NCBI GenBank assembly: GCA_002286855.1
Contig: NRSV01000035.1
Location: 291,993 to 355,992 of the forward strand
DNA from: Bipolaris cookei
Lineage: Eukaryota > Ascomycota > Dothideomycetes > Pleosporales > Pleosporaceae
Reading direction: 5' to 3'
Length of the DNA stretch: 64,000 nt
Part shown: one piece after another, positions 1 through 11,456 of the stretch
Layout: the number at the start of each line of letters is the position of its first letter
Position numbering within the stretch: position 1 is the stretch's first letter
Notes under the pieces: generated by a model
What the model saw: the letters and a program-made list of their open reading frames with translations, nothing else
Databases searched by the model: none
What the model was told of the DNA's origin: nothing
Translations under genes and position numbers: made by a program

Positions 1-3000
1 TTCCCAGAGGAGGCGCCAGTGTCTTGACTCCGCTCGAACACAAGCAAATCCAGATCAAGGCGAACCAGGATGTTCTTTTCGAGCAATCTGGGCAGAAGCG
101 TCCCGGCGGCGATGATGGCGAAGGATACAGCGACATGGGTTCCGAGGACGATGAGAAAAAGTCTGTGCCCAAATCAAAAAAGAATATGACCAAGAAGAGC
201 AAAAAGACACACGAGAGCGGCGACAAGGAGGATATGGTAAAGGTCGAGACTCTTAGCTACAAGGTAAGAAAAACGCTGCGCACCTTCGGCGCTAAACTAA
301 TCATGCCAGAAACTGTCGCCTGGGACCCTTATACTTGGTCAGATCACCGACATATCCCACCAAGACCTTGTGCTTGCCCTACCCAACAACCTAGTCGGCT
401 ACGTCCCGCTCACTGCTGTGTCCGACAAACTCAACGAAAGGCTAGAGAAGCTCCTCAAGGAAGATGAGAGTGACAAGGATGATGGAACCGACAAGGATGA
501 TTTTGAGGATATTGACCTCAGGGACCTCTTCTCCGTGGGCCAGTACCTTCGTGCATGCATCACTGCAACCAGTAGCGAAGGTGCAAAAGCAAGGAAGCGA
601 CTCGAACTGTCAATTGAGCCCAAGCTGGTCAACACTGGCCTTACCAAGCGCAAAATACCCGTCAATGGCATGATACAAGCGTCTGTTGTGAGCAACGAGG
701 ACCACGGCCTGGTCATGGACCTGGGCTTAAACGATGCCACATTAAAGGGCTTTTTACCAAAGGGCGAACTTGGTCCAAACCTACAGCATTCAAAAGTCCA
801 AGAGGGTGCCGTCTTCATGTGCCTGATTACCGGGCTCAACTCTGATGGGCGCATCGTCAAGCTCTCTGCCGACCATACCAAGGCAGGAAACCTGACCAAG
901 GGCAATACCTTGATAGAAGCACCCACCATTGACGTGTTCCTCCCGGGAACTGCGGTCGACTTTCTTATTACAGAAAACACACCAAACACAATAACGGGCA
1001 AGATTCTGGGCTTGATAGATGGGACGGCTGACGCATACCATTCCGGCGCGACCGAGAAGGCCACCGACGTGTCTCAAAAGCACAAGATCGGATCCAAAGT
1101 AAAGGCCCGTGTCTTATTCACATGTCCTGGTTCAGATCCCAGGAAGGTCGGCGTGTCTCTACTAGACCATGTGCTTTCGTTGTCTATGTGCATGTCTGGG
1201 AAACCCAAGGAGCGCAAGCCTCCCGTCGATCTACTGCCAATTTCCACCATTATTGAAAGCGCAAAGGTCGTTAAGGTGGCACCAAGCCAAGGTGCATTCT
1301 TCGATCTTGGAATCAAAGATGTTGTCGGCTTCGCCCACATATCGCGACTCTCAGACAACAAAGTCGATATTCTCTCAGAGGAGGCCGGTGCATTCAAGCT
1401 GGACTCGAAGCACAAGGCAAGAATCATTGGCTACAATGCTCTTGACGGAATTTTCCAGCTGTCCCTTGAGAAGAAGGTCATTGACCAACCCTTTCTCCGC
1501 ATTGAGGACATCAAAGCTGGTGAAGTTGTCAAGGGCAAAGTGCACAAGCTTTTCGCTGACAAGACTGGAGCAACTGCTGTTCTTGTCCACCTGGCTGATG
1601 GCATCACTGGTCTGGTTCCAGAGATGCATCTCGCTGATGTCCGATTGCAACACCCAGAACGCAAGTTTAGAGAAGGACTGCCGGTTACAGCCCGAGTACT
1701 TTACACCGAACCCGCGAGACATCAAATACACCTTACCCTCAAGAAGTCATTAGTCAACTCCGAGGTGAAGCCTTGGACAAATTACGACATGATTTCAGAA
1801 GGTGCTACCAGTCCTGGGATTTTGGTCAGTGTCCGCCGTAATGGTGCCACCGTGCAGTTTTACAACCGTGTAAGGGCATGGCTTCCAGTCGCGGAGATGA
1901 GCGAAGCATTTATTCATGACGCAACACGACACTTTCATGCTGGGCAGGTTGTCAATGTCCGTGTCCTCTCTGTTGACGCAAAGGAACGTCAGCTCTTAGT
2001 ATCCTGCAAGGATCCTGCTGCTGTTGATACCAACAAGGAAGTTGCCTTTAATGCTCTCAACCCCGGTGGAATCGTCAAGGGAACAGTTGTTGAAAAATCT
2101 GACGAATCAGCTACTTTGGACATTGGCAACGGTGTCAAGGGCATCCTTCGCCTCGGTCATCTGACTGACGGATCAGAGAAGAAAGACATCTCGACCATGA
2201 AGAAGATTCGCGTTGGTGGAACTTTGGAAGATCTTGTGGTTCTCACTAAGCATGGCAAATCCAAAACGGCGACCGTATCCAACAAACCTAGTCTTCGAAA
2301 AGACGCACAGGCCTCAAAACTTGCCATCAGTATTGAGGATCTCCAAGCGGGTGAGACTGTGCATGGATTCGTACGCGGTATCCTCATAGACAAAGTCTTT
2401 GTCGAGCTTGGCAATGGTATTAGCGGTGCACTGTTCAAATCGCAATTACCAGAAGATATGGCCGCGGCGCCCGACTTTGGCCTTCGTAAGGACCAATCCA
2501 TAACTGCCCGAGTTACGCATGTAGATGTTGGGAAAGGGCTCTTTTGGTTGTCGATGAAGTCTGAAGCTGAAGCGGCTTCAACAAAGGCTGCTGCTGCCCC
2601 TCCAGTAAAGGTAGCAGAGCCCCTGGTTGACCCAGTGGACCCTAAGATGACATCTACCGACGACATCAAGTTTGGGACTCTGATGACCGTCCGTGTTCGG
2701 TCAGTAAAGGACACACAACTCAACGTTGAGCTTGCCGCAAATATTCCTGGTCGCATCTCTGTGTCTGAACTGTTCGAAAACTGGGACAGTATTCCCGACA
2801 AAAAGCGACCAACTGCGCACTTCAAGATGAATGATACCATTCAGGCCCGGGTTTTGGGAAGACACGATCCTCGCAATTTTCGTTTCCTCCCAATCACATC
2901 TCGGTCGAGCAACAAGACGACAACATACGAAATGACTGCGAAGATGGAAGAGATCAAGTCAGAAGCGGATGTGTTGAGCCTTGACAAAGTCACAACCGGC

Positions 3001-5311
3001 TCGTCTTACATCGCTTTCATCAACAACATTGCCGACCGCCATGTCTGGGTGAACATCTCAGCCAATATCCGCGGACGTATCGACTTCTTCGATCTGACCG
3101 ACGATCTCGAGAAGCTCTCTGATGTCGAGAAGAATTTTCCTGTGGGTTCTGCTCTCAAGGCCCGCGTAAAGGCAGTGGACGCTGCGAATGGAAAGCTAGA
3201 CTTGACAGCTGCATCTACAGTGACAGGAAAAGCACTGTCTCTCCAAGACCTGAAAATCGGTCACGTCTTACCCGCGCGTGTGACCAAGCTCCACGATGCA
3301 TCGATTGTCGTCCAAATCAACGAAAGCATCGCTGCACCCATCTTCATGGAGCAGTTGGCAGATGACTACGACAAAGCTCAGCCAAAGAACTTTATGGTTG
3401 GCGATGTCTTGCGAGTGTGTGTCATTGACATTGACATTCCAAACAAGAAACTAGGATTGTCGGCCAGACCTTCCAGGGTCCTGAGTTCTTCATTGCCAGT
3501 CAAAGATCCCGAAATCACCGACCGTACACAGCTCAAGGTGAACCAAGTCGTCCGTGGCTTTGTCAAGCACATTGCGAACAACGGTATCTACGTCCGTCTA
3601 GGTCAGCATGTCGAAGCCTACGTCCGCGTCAGTCATCTTTCGGATGAGTACATTAAAGACTGGAAGAGCGCATTCCACGTGGATCAGCTTGTGATTGGCA
3701 AGGTCATCTCGAACAAGGAAGATCAACGCAACCCACAGCTGAGTCTGAAGACTTCAGTCATTAAGACAGACTACGTCGAGCCCTTGGAATTTGCTACTCT
3801 AAAGATTGGCCAAATCGTCACTGCCAAGGTCAGGCATGTAGAGGATTATGGTGTCTTCCTCATTGTCGACAACTCGAACAATGTCAGCGGTCTTTGCCAC
3901 ATCTCTCAAATAGCAGATGCTGTTGTTGACAAGGAGAAGCTTAAGGATATGTACAAGAAGGATGATGTTGTCAAGGCTAAAGTCATCAAGGTTGACCCCA
4001 AGTCGAGGAAGGTCAGCTTTACGTTGAAGTACTCACAAGTGAAAGGCAAAGGCGAAGATGAGGAGATGCTGGAAGTCTCGGATGTCGAGCAATCTGAGGA
4101 TGGTGATTCTGATGGAGGAATTGAGCTCGACGACGATGTTGATATGAGGAGTGTTAAGAGCGCCGAAAGCGATGATGATATCGAGCTTGCCGATGCAGAC
4201 AGCTCTGAAGACGAGTCTGACAACGACGAGTCAAAGGCAACTGCAAAGGGCCTCAGCACTTCTGGCTTCGACTGGACGGGCGCCACCCTCGACTTTGATC
4301 AGCAAAAGGGTGCGGCTGAATCCGAGTCCGAAGATGATGCTCCAAAGAAGAAGAAAAAGAACAAGAAGGCCACCATCAAAGAAGATCGTACTGGTGACCT
4401 CGACGCCTATGGCCCTCAGTCCGTCGCCGACTATGAGCGCTTACTCCTCGGACAACCTAACAGCGCCGAGCTGTGGGTACGCTATATGGTGTTTCAGCGC
4501 GAGATCAACGAGATTGAGAAGGCGCGCCAGATTGCCCGTCGTGCGCTAGCCACCATCAACCCGCGAGAGGAGAACGAGAAGCTTGACGTCTGGACTGCCT
4601 TGCTGCACTTAGAAAACGACTTTTCCGGTGACGACGCAATCAACGCCGTCTTCAAGGAGGCGTGTCAAAACAATGATGACCGCGAAATCCACGAGCGCAT
4701 GATCAAGATTTACATTTCATCGGGCAAGATTGACGTAAGTATCTACGATTCTTGGCTGTCTTTTGCAGTTTTTGCTAACACCATGATAGAAAGCAGATGA
4801 GCTTTATCAATCCATGATGAAGAATAAGTCGTTCACACCCGACCCGAAATTCTGGCTCTCCTACGCCGCATTCCTTATGGATGTTATCCAGCCACCCTCT
4901 CCAGCTCGGGCCCGCGCCCTTCTCCAACGTGCCACACAATCTGTTGCAGCCCCTCAACACCGGTATCTTACCCAAAAGTTTGCCGCGCTGGAATTCAAGT
5001 CGCCCAATGGCGACACAGAGCGCGGCCGCACCATCTTCGAGGGCCTCGTCGACACCTTTGCCAAGAAGGGCGATGTATGGGACATGTACCTGATGCTTGA
5101 GCAGAGCCACGGCGAGCCTGACAAGGTCCGCGATTTGTTCGAGAGGATGACCAAGGTGGGCAAGTCGTCGAGGATCAGGGGCGTGTTCAAGAAGTGGGCA
5201 GAGTGGGAAAATAGCGTCGGGAACAAGAAGGGTGTCGAGAAGGTGAAGAAACTGGAGGAGGCATGGAGGGAGAAGAAGGCGGAGAAGGAGGCGGAAAAGG
5301 ATGACGAGTAA
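1..5311 (+). CDS. RRP5: rRNA biogenesis protein RRP5 (5' end outside window)
   Basis: Partial gene, open at the left edge. The exons are 1-263, 310-4734 and 4790-5311, with introns of 46 bp and 55 bp joined in frame (Tyr-Lys|Lys-Leu-Ser-Pro-Gly and Ile-Asp|Lys-Ala-Asp). Visible at the start is the conserved Phe-Pro-Arg-Gly-Gly-Ala tail of the N-terminal region, then a lysine/acid-rich stretch, a long series of S1 RNA-binding repeats (for example around 3790-4050, with the typical G-x-I-V-x-A-K-V ... Y-G-V-F motif), an acidic Ser/Asp/Glu linker (4050-4380), and a C-terminal block of HAT/TPR-like helical repeats. RRP5 is a nucleolar factor needed for processing of both the 18S and 5.8S/25S rRNA precursors and for U3 snoRNP-dependent assembly. 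S1 repeats contact pre-rRNA and the HAT block binds other factors. Domain order and length fit the family. Many antisense frames over this gene are shadows. Confidence 0.95.
264..309 (+). other. RRP5 intron, 46 bp
   Basis: Donor GTAAGA and acceptor CCAG, with a CTAA branch-like motif about 13 bases before the acceptor. Removal restores the S1-domain frame. It is close to the minimum spliceable size and shows the intron style used across this window. Confidence 0.85.
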
Positions 5312-7590
5312 ACGTTACTTGTTGTTGAAATGGAAAGATGTTCTGTTGAATTACGACGCATTAGTAGGTGTTTTTGAGTAACGGGAAAATGCTTAATGCA
5401 GAAAAGCGGTATTGCTCTTGATTGCTTATTCTACTGGAGCTGAGAAACAGTGGTGACCGATGCAAGATTAGGGAACTGATCAGGTGCGGTCGTGCATTCT
5501 CTTCTCCTTTTTTCTTTTTGCTGCTCAACCGTTTTCGTTCTGGGCCGTATCATTGGGCTATTTTTGTCAAAAGGAGAGTGGCGTGATAGTCCAGAGGCTC
5601 GTTTCCAAATGCAATCATACACAACTCTAATGAGACGACACAAGATATACGCCGCGGGCTACTAACAGCATAACCTAGAACATACGACACAAGTACTACC
5701 GTTCATCATAAGCAGTCCAGCCGTGAATGATGCAATACCAAGACTTGACACCTTTGAACCCCTCAGTGTGTACTTGTTTCCGTCCATACAGCATCGATGC
5801 CCTCCTCGCGCATCAGTGCGTTCTGGCGCCTTCTTTATTTGTACGCCGTCAATATAGGATTTGGTGATGCCAAGCACCTGCACGTCCCGTCACCCGTATC
5901 TTCCACCACTCGAAGGTAAGTTTACACGAGGAGAATTGGCCACGGAATAGGACGACGAATGGGTGCATTGCATGGGATCCTGCGCTCCACACTACATGTC
6001 TATCTTGCATAAGCCAAGCCTATCAAACAGCAATCTATTTTCTTGGCTCTGGCTGCTTGTCCACCCTGTATGCTCGGATTGAAGTCCTACGAAAACATGT
6101 GCCTGATCTCACTCAGCCCGCTGCTGGCCCGTCTGCATGCCTTTGGGTACCTCCTGTCGACACTGCAACCATGGTCTGCTTGGCCTGTCAGCTTCTGCTT
6201 GGCACTCAGTACTCCTCCGCTGACACGGTTGGACCTGGATCTGGAATGGACTGCAAGATGTCTGTTTGTACGCATTCGGTGGATGTTTTGCCAAGCATCG
6301 GCTTTGAAACAAGCTATGCGATCGGAAACACGCTAAATGCTATTGTTCTAGACGCGCACCCACTTTAGACAGCGTGGGCGGCGCTAGCGGCTGGGCTAGC
6401 GTGCCGGCTCTGATCCAGGAGTCGCGCGCCTGCCAAACCGAGAAACCCAAGCGGCCACCCCTTGGACTTCATCGCTGCATACTGGTCCAGTTGCTTGCAG
6501 AAGGCGTCTTAACGGCTCCAAATAACTCAATCGTGCTCAAGGGCACCGCTAATCGTCTATAGATGCTTACAATAAAGCGACTACATAAAGCTATTGATGT
6601 ATGCTCACACTTATGTCTAGTGCTCATCCTATTCCTTCATCCCCTGTGGTGCTCGAGGTTGCCCAATCTCTTTTCCCTGTTATCACACGCCCATGCGTGC
6701 GCACACGAAGGGCGCTGAACACCATGCAGAGACTCGGTGATGCTGTGCAATGCCGTTGTACAACCCGGATCCCTCCGGCCAGGTTGCTGCTAAGTGGTTG
6801 AAATGCATTATCCCCGTCATTTCGTAGCATCAAACGTTGCACGTATGGGAAAAATGCTTGGGCAATTGCTCACCCCACGAAACAAGACTGGCTGGTGGAA
6901 AACAACATCGCGTGTTTCTTCTCGTACAAACAAGCCTAGTTTGGACAGATGGATCCATCAAGCCTTGTAAACGCCTCATTCCGCAGTCCGCTCAGTGACG
7001 CATAGACGTTTGGAGGCGTATGTAACGACTTATACTATGTTCGCAAATGACAGACGCCCCGAACGCCAAGTACCATAACGCCAGGAAGGCCGTTTGAAAC
7101 AGTGATGGGCCTGGCATTTTCTGCTGCCAGACCCATGCCCCCAGTGACCTGGTTCCGCTAAACAGGCGCCAAGGTATCCAACACCACTATAATCAGCTCC
7201 CTCGGCCCATGTTGTCATTTCGCTTCGCCACAGACAAGCGGGCACGGCGGGTCGAGATTGCCGCCAAGGAAACAAAACCTCATGCGTCTAAGGCACCATG
7301 GCAAAGAAGTACTCGATACCGAGGGATGGGTTGGAGTGCATGGGCGCCGAAAAGAGTTAGTGAGCTTGACTGAGGAGTAGAACAGAGGCAAGTGACGGGA
7401 TACATAAGAAGTCGTGTAGAACGTCCTTGAAGCCTCACCAGCACTTCACTGCCAACCTTCTTTTGCTTCTCCACAGTCTTTCGCTACTTCATTCATTTCT
7501 CAAGGCTAGTCCTTCCATATAATCCTTTTCGCTTTCCAGTCCAAGTTCAAACAACGACAACAATATCACCAACCTCAACCCCAACTCAAC
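5312..7590. other. 2.3-kb gene-free stretch between RRP5 and AA9 gene
   Basis: Only short overlapping frames on both strands (the longest is about 100 codons near 6057-6368), none with a recognisable motif or family match. The last 150 bases before 7591 are CT-rich and then CAA/CAAC-rich, typical of a fungal transcription start and 5' leader for the AA9 gene. I see no repeat or mobile element here. Confidence 0.6.
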
Positions 7591-8631
7591 ATGAAGCTTT
7601 CACTCCTCGCCGCTGCCGCCATTGCGCAGATCGCCTCCGCCCACTACTTCTTCGAACTTCTTGTCATTGATGGCAAGGAGACCAAGCCTTACGAGTTCGT
7701 TCGTGAGAACACTCGTTCTATCAAGTACAACCCCACCAAGTGGAAGAACCCTCTCGATAACATCACCCCCGATGACACCGACTTCCGCTGCAACAAGGGT
7801 GCTTTCACCTCAGCCAGCCGCACCGGCGTCGCTGAGGTCAAGCCCGGAACCAAGCTGGCTATGAAGCTCGGTGTCGGCGCCACCATGAAGCACCCAGGCC
7901 CAGCCTTCGTCCACATGTCCCGGGCTTCCGGCTCCGTCAAGGAATACGAGGGCGACGGCGACTGGTTCCTGATCAAGCAGACCGGTCTCTGCACCAAGGG
8001 CGACATCAAGGGCGACGCCTGGTGCACTTGGGACAAGAATAGCGTTGAATTTGAGATTCCTGTCGGCACTCCTGCCGGTGAATACCTCGTCCGTTCCCAA
8101 CACGTCGGTGTCCACGGCGCCCACGACGGCCAAGCCGAGTTTTACTACGGCTGCGCCCAGATCAAGGTCACAGGTGATGGCAATGGCGTCCCAGGACCCA
8201 TGATCAAGTTCCCCGGTGGCTACAAGAAGACGGATCCCTCATGGAACTTCAGCGTCTGGGGCGGGTACAAGGACTTCCCTTTCCCATCGCAGACTGTCTG
8301 GACCGGCGGTAACAGCGGCGGTGCTCAGTCTCCTGCTACCTCGCCTTCTTCTTCTCCCGCTGCTGCCTCCGAGTCCCAGGCTTCCCAGCCCGCTACCCCT
8401 GTCTCTCAGCCTGCTGGTGTCCCGGTTACTCAGCCTAGCAGCGCCCCTGTTGAACAGGCTCCTTCCGATGACTACCCCGCTAGTGGTGATTACCCCACTG
8501 AGGAGGCTTCTTCCCAGCCAACTCCTGCTCAGCCATCACCTGCTACTCCTGCCACCAGCAAGCGCCCTTGCAGCGGTGGTAAGAAGTCCAAGCGTGGTAG
8601 CCGTGCTTTCCGCCAGTCTCTCCGCAAGTAA
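7591..8631 (+). CDS. AA9 lytic polysaccharide monooxygenase, secreted
   Basis: Single-exon gene of 346 codons. A signal peptide (residues 1-17, cleavage Ala-Ser-Ala|His) exposes His18 as the mature N terminus, the first half of the copper histidine brace. His101 in the His-Pro-Gly-Pro motif is the second brace ligand. The Ala-Glu-Phe-Tyr motif near residues 182-185 supplies the axial Tyr185, and His171 is the conserved second-sphere His. Cys67, 134, 145 and 188 can form the family disulfides. AA9 enzymes cleave cellulose or related glucans oxidatively outside the cell. After the catalytic domain (about residue 235) there is a Ser/Thr/Pro/Ala-rich tail ending in a basic segment, with no CBM1 cellulose-binding module. 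The usual second-sphere Gln (Q-x-Y) appears as Glu183. ATG context and the CT-rich leader support this start. Confidence 0.93.
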   Translation: MKLSLLAAAAIAQIASAHYFFELLVIDGKETKPYEFVRENTRSIKYNPTKWKNPLDNITPDDTDFRCNKGAFTSASRTGVAEVKPGTKLAMKLGVGATMKHPGPAFVHMSRASGSVKEYEGDGDWFLIKQTGLCTKGDIKGDAWCTWDKNSVEFEIPVGTPAGEYLVRSQHVGVHGAHDGQAEFYYGCAQIKVTGDGNGVPGPMIKFPGGYKKTDPSWNFSVWGGYKDFPFPSQTVWTGGNSGGAQSPATSPSSSPAAASESQASQPATPVSQPAGVPVTQPSSAPVEQAPSDDYPASGDYPTEEASSQPTPAQPSPATPATSKRPCSGGKKSKRGSRAFRQSLRK

Positions 8632-9050
8632 AAATGCGGATGGTTTCTGGAAATTCTTGAAGCAGACATGCCGTTTGATGTTGAAATGAAGGGGGTTGCT
8701 TCTGGAATTTCGAAAAAAAAGAAAAATAACGAATGGTTGGGCTCTTGTTTTTTGTGTGGTCTGGCCTGATTTTTTTGTTTGCATATAAGTATTACATCTT
8801 CTTAGGCAGCGGTGCTGCGCTTGTATATATTGAGAAATACAAAGCTCATTGACTTTAAAACATTTGACTCAACTTTCACGTGGACTTTTGCACTTAAGGG
8901 CAAGAAACTTTTGTGTTTTGATATTTATATTGGTCTTGATGATCGTGAACTTTACGCCATTTACCTATCTTTCACTGCTTAAACGATTTCCTAGTGGCTT
9001 GACTAACCCACATCCAAAATACACCTAAGAGACATGTTCACCCTTTCCCC
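8632..9050. other. 3' region between convergent genes
   Basis: AT-rich spacer between the ends of the convergent AA9 (+) and unknown (-) genes. It contains A-runs and ATATAT-type sequence (about 8780-8850) suitable for 3'-end formation, and no gene that I can support. Confidence 0.5.
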
Positions 9051-9986
9051 TTATATCTTGCGACTCCTCAAGCGCCTCGAAGAAGGCGAAGACTCTGAAC
9101 CACTCTGACTCCTCAAATGCCTCGGAGAAGTCGTCGAAGGTTCCGAATTCCCATACTCAACCCCCTCCATCTCCTCCCCCTCATCCTCTTCATCCTCCTC
9201 CTCTATATCCTCCATGTTCTCTTCCCCCTTCCCCTCCGCTCGCCTAACCCCATCCCTCAACTTCCACTCCCTCTCCCTCTCCCCCCCACTAACCCCCTTC
9301 CTCTTCCTCCTCTTCGTCTCCACACCCCTAATCCTCGCCTCCGCCATCCGTACATCCGCCTCATCCGCAAACGGTCCCGCTTTAATCTCCGCCCTGTTCT
9401 TGCCCATCCACCACTGCGCATCGTGCACGCCTGATATAGCGCCTTCTCGCACCCAGTCGGGGCGCGGGATGCCTAGCTCGTAGAGTTCGTGGGTTGGGGA
9501 GGAGGAGATGAGGGTGGCGTGCTTGCGGAGGAGGGAGAGCGCGGGGAGATGGCTGGGGGAAAGGGGAGAGAGGGAGAAGCGGGTTGTTTGGGTTATGGGC
9601 AAGTTGAAGGTGTGTTGGGTCGCGGTGTAGGATATTCCGGAGTGGATGCGGGTGAGGAGGGCGGTCAGGTCGGAGGGCGAGAGGGGGGAGGGGGCTTCGG
9701 GCGTGGTTGGGGATGAGACTGAGGATGAGGAGGCTGAGGAGAGTGACGAGGTGGTGTCGGAGTGAGGGGATGGAGGAGGAGACTGGTTCTTGGTGGTCTT
9801 TGTCGGTGGTGGTGAAGGAAGCCTCAGCCTGTTGGGTTGGGGTGAAGCGTAGTAATCTGGCAGTAAGTGTCTGCTTGGTCCGGAAGGAAGTTGTAGCCTA
9901 TCAGGTTGAGTTGGGGTGAGATGATCATCATATGGCTGGGAGACTAGCTTGTCGACTGCATCGTGGTCTTCAAGCCTAGACACCAT
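9051..9986 (-). CDS. Unknown low-complexity protein (311 aa)
   Basis: One uninterrupted frame of 311 codons. I do not recognise a family. The first third is Pro/Ser/Thr-rich. The middle (about residues 105-225) looks globular, with an Ile-Pro-Arg-Pro-Asp-Trp-Val-Arg-Glu-Gly segment followed by Ala-Gln-Trp-Trp-Met-Gly-Lys. The C-terminal third alternates a basic Lys/Arg stretch with a long Glu/Asp run and a Ser/Arg tail ending Arg-Leu-Arg-Ser-Arg-Lys-Ile. No signal peptide or membrane segment is visible. The conserved-looking Trp-rich core argues for a real gene. Composition suggests a nuclear protein, but that is inference only. The frames on the opposite strand are low-complexity shadows. 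Confidence 0.6.
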   Translation of the reverse strand: MVSRLEDHDAVDKLVSQPYDDHLTPTQPDRLQLPSGPSRHLLPDYYASPQPNRLRLPSPPPTKTTKNQSPPPSPHSDTTSSLSSASSSSVSSPTTPEAPSPLSPSDLTALLTRIHSGISYTATQHTFNLPITQTTRFSLSPLSPSHLPALSLLRKHATLISSSPTHELYELGIPRPDWVREGAISGVHDAQWWMGKNRAEIKAGPFADEADVRMAEARIRGVETKRRKRKGVSGGEREREWKLRDGVRRAEGKGEENMEDIEEEDEEDEGEEMEGVEYGNSEPSTTSPRHLRSQSGSESSPSSRRLRSRKI

Positions 9987-10792
9987 GGCTGTGGTTCTGC
10001 GAGGTGGTATATCAGGTCAATGGGATATCGTACTGGGATGAGAGAAGATAATTGGGTTGTAGGTGTGGGGATTGCATTGGGAAGTGATATGACAGTAATG
10101 ATATAGAATAGGAAGACAGTTAAGCAGGGTGCTTTGTGTACTGTAGTCGAGTATTGTTGTGAAATAGCGTTTGCTTTCACTATGTCGTTACCTAAAGCAG
10201 TTTAGCGTTTGAAGTGAAATAGACTATCCAAACTTCAAGTACATACGTAGATCTTTATACGTGAACGATTGGGGGACTAAGCAAGGTATTGCAAGGATTC
10301 CTATTGTCTTTGGCTTCCACGGGGTCCAAATCAGTGGGCAATTCAACAGTCTTGTATTTATTGTCCGGTGGATGTGAGGATATAAATAACATAAGCTATT
10401 CCCTATCTGGGATAGCGATATGTACCTGAACATCTATTTTCTACTTCCGATTTGTTCAAGGAGACCACTCACTTACAGAACATTTCTGTCTTTGGTAGCA
10501 CGGCCTCTACCCATTACCTCAATTATTCAACCAATGTCAAAATTGAGTCCAAGTCCGTAACTCAAGTCCTTGAGTAGTTACCAAGTCACCCTCTATTCAG
10601 CAAGCTATGCACAAACATGCTCTAATGGCCAATCACCAATAACCACCAACCACACAGTATATACTTCAAAACACCACGCCACTCATCAATCTCAATCATC
10701 ATTTCCTTGCTATCATAATATATACAAGCCCCTCCCAACCCCTCAATTCCTATTACACCCTCAGATCGCATATCCTCCTACCCACCCCGACC
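9987..10792. other. Intergenic stretch without a supported gene
   Basis: Upstream of the unknown minus-strand gene and downstream of the cysteine-rich protein gene. Only short frames of 70-140 codons without motifs or signal peptides. CA- and CT-rich tracts occur around 10620-10800. Nothing else seen. Confidence 0.5.
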
Positions 10793-11318
10793 CTACAAAC
10801 AAGAATCCAACTCCTGCACAGCCTTACAGCCATCCTTGCCAAGCGTATAATCGTCGCAAAGTGTATTACACGACACACCGGGCTTCACAAACACTCTACC
10901 CTGCTGACTTGGGTCGCCACCAGGAGTTCCATACCAGGGGAGACGGAACTGCTGGCTCGTGTCGCCGGCATCACAGTTGTCTGCGCCTGTTGTTGCGTTA
11001 GCTCCCAGCATGAAAATCCAACCGAATCCTATAAGGTGGTTTGGTACTTTGTTGCTTTTTGCACCGGCAAGGCAAGGCAAAGCAAGGCAAGGGTGTCAGG
11101 AACAGGAAAAAGGAAAGAGAGAACATACGATATCCAGCCCTACAAGCACAATAATACGGCGCAGGCGTATTCGGATCGCTATGCCCCCAGACATACGTGC
11201 ACGAAGTCGTGATATCGCAGCGATTGTAGCCAGGGCGGTAATCGCATTGTTCGCAGACGGGCTCGCCGGCGTAGACGAGGGAAAGGAGGGAGAATAGGGC
11301 GATGGTGAGGGTCTTCAT
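10793..11318 (-). CDS. Small secreted cysteine-rich protein, effector-like
   Basis: Two exons on the minus strand, 11129-11318 and 10793-11028. The donor is GTATGT at 11128 and the preferred acceptor is TTATAG, giving about 141 residues. The N terminus is a clear signal peptide (residues 1-17, ending Val-Tyr-Ala). The mature protein has about eleven Cys, including Cys-x2-Cys near the start, Cys-x-Cys-Arg-Ala-Gly-Tyr before the intron, and Cys-Asn-Thr-Leu-Cys and a terminal Cys-Leu after it. Size, secretion and cysteine density fit fungal secreted cysteine-rich proteins, some of which are effectors; no function can be assigned. A second acceptor 27 bases further in (GGGAG) keeps the same frame, so the exact exon 2 start is uncertain. 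A TATATATA element lies about 120 bases upstream. Confidence 0.7.
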
Positions 11319-11440
11319 TATTACAAAGGGTAATGGGTGGTTGAGCGAGTGTGTATGCGTGTATGTGTGGAAAGAAGTGGTTTGGTGAGGATGTAGCGAT
11401 GGATGGGTGGAGGTATGTTGGGGTGCTGGAAAGGGTAGTT

Positions 11441-11456
11441 TATATATACGTGAGCG
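11441..11456 (-). promoter_or_regulatory. TATA-like element of the cysteine-rich protein gene
   Basis: TTTATATATACG on the plus strand reads CGTATATATAAA on the minus strand, about 120-140 bases before the start codon at 11318. Distance and sequence suit a TATA box. The assignment rests on motif and position only. Confidence 0.4.

Noticed and set aside
5312..7590. Overlapping ~100-codon frames near 6043-6368
   Set aside because: No start context, motif or family match, and both frames are equally long over the same DNA.
7689..8133. Minus-strand frames inside the AA9 gene
   Set aside because: Shadows of a strongly supported gene with all catalytic residues on the plus strand.
9117..9919. Several plus-strand frames opposite the 311-aa gene
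   Set aside because: Pro/Leu- and Gly/Glu-rich mirror images of the low-complexity minus-strand coding sequence.
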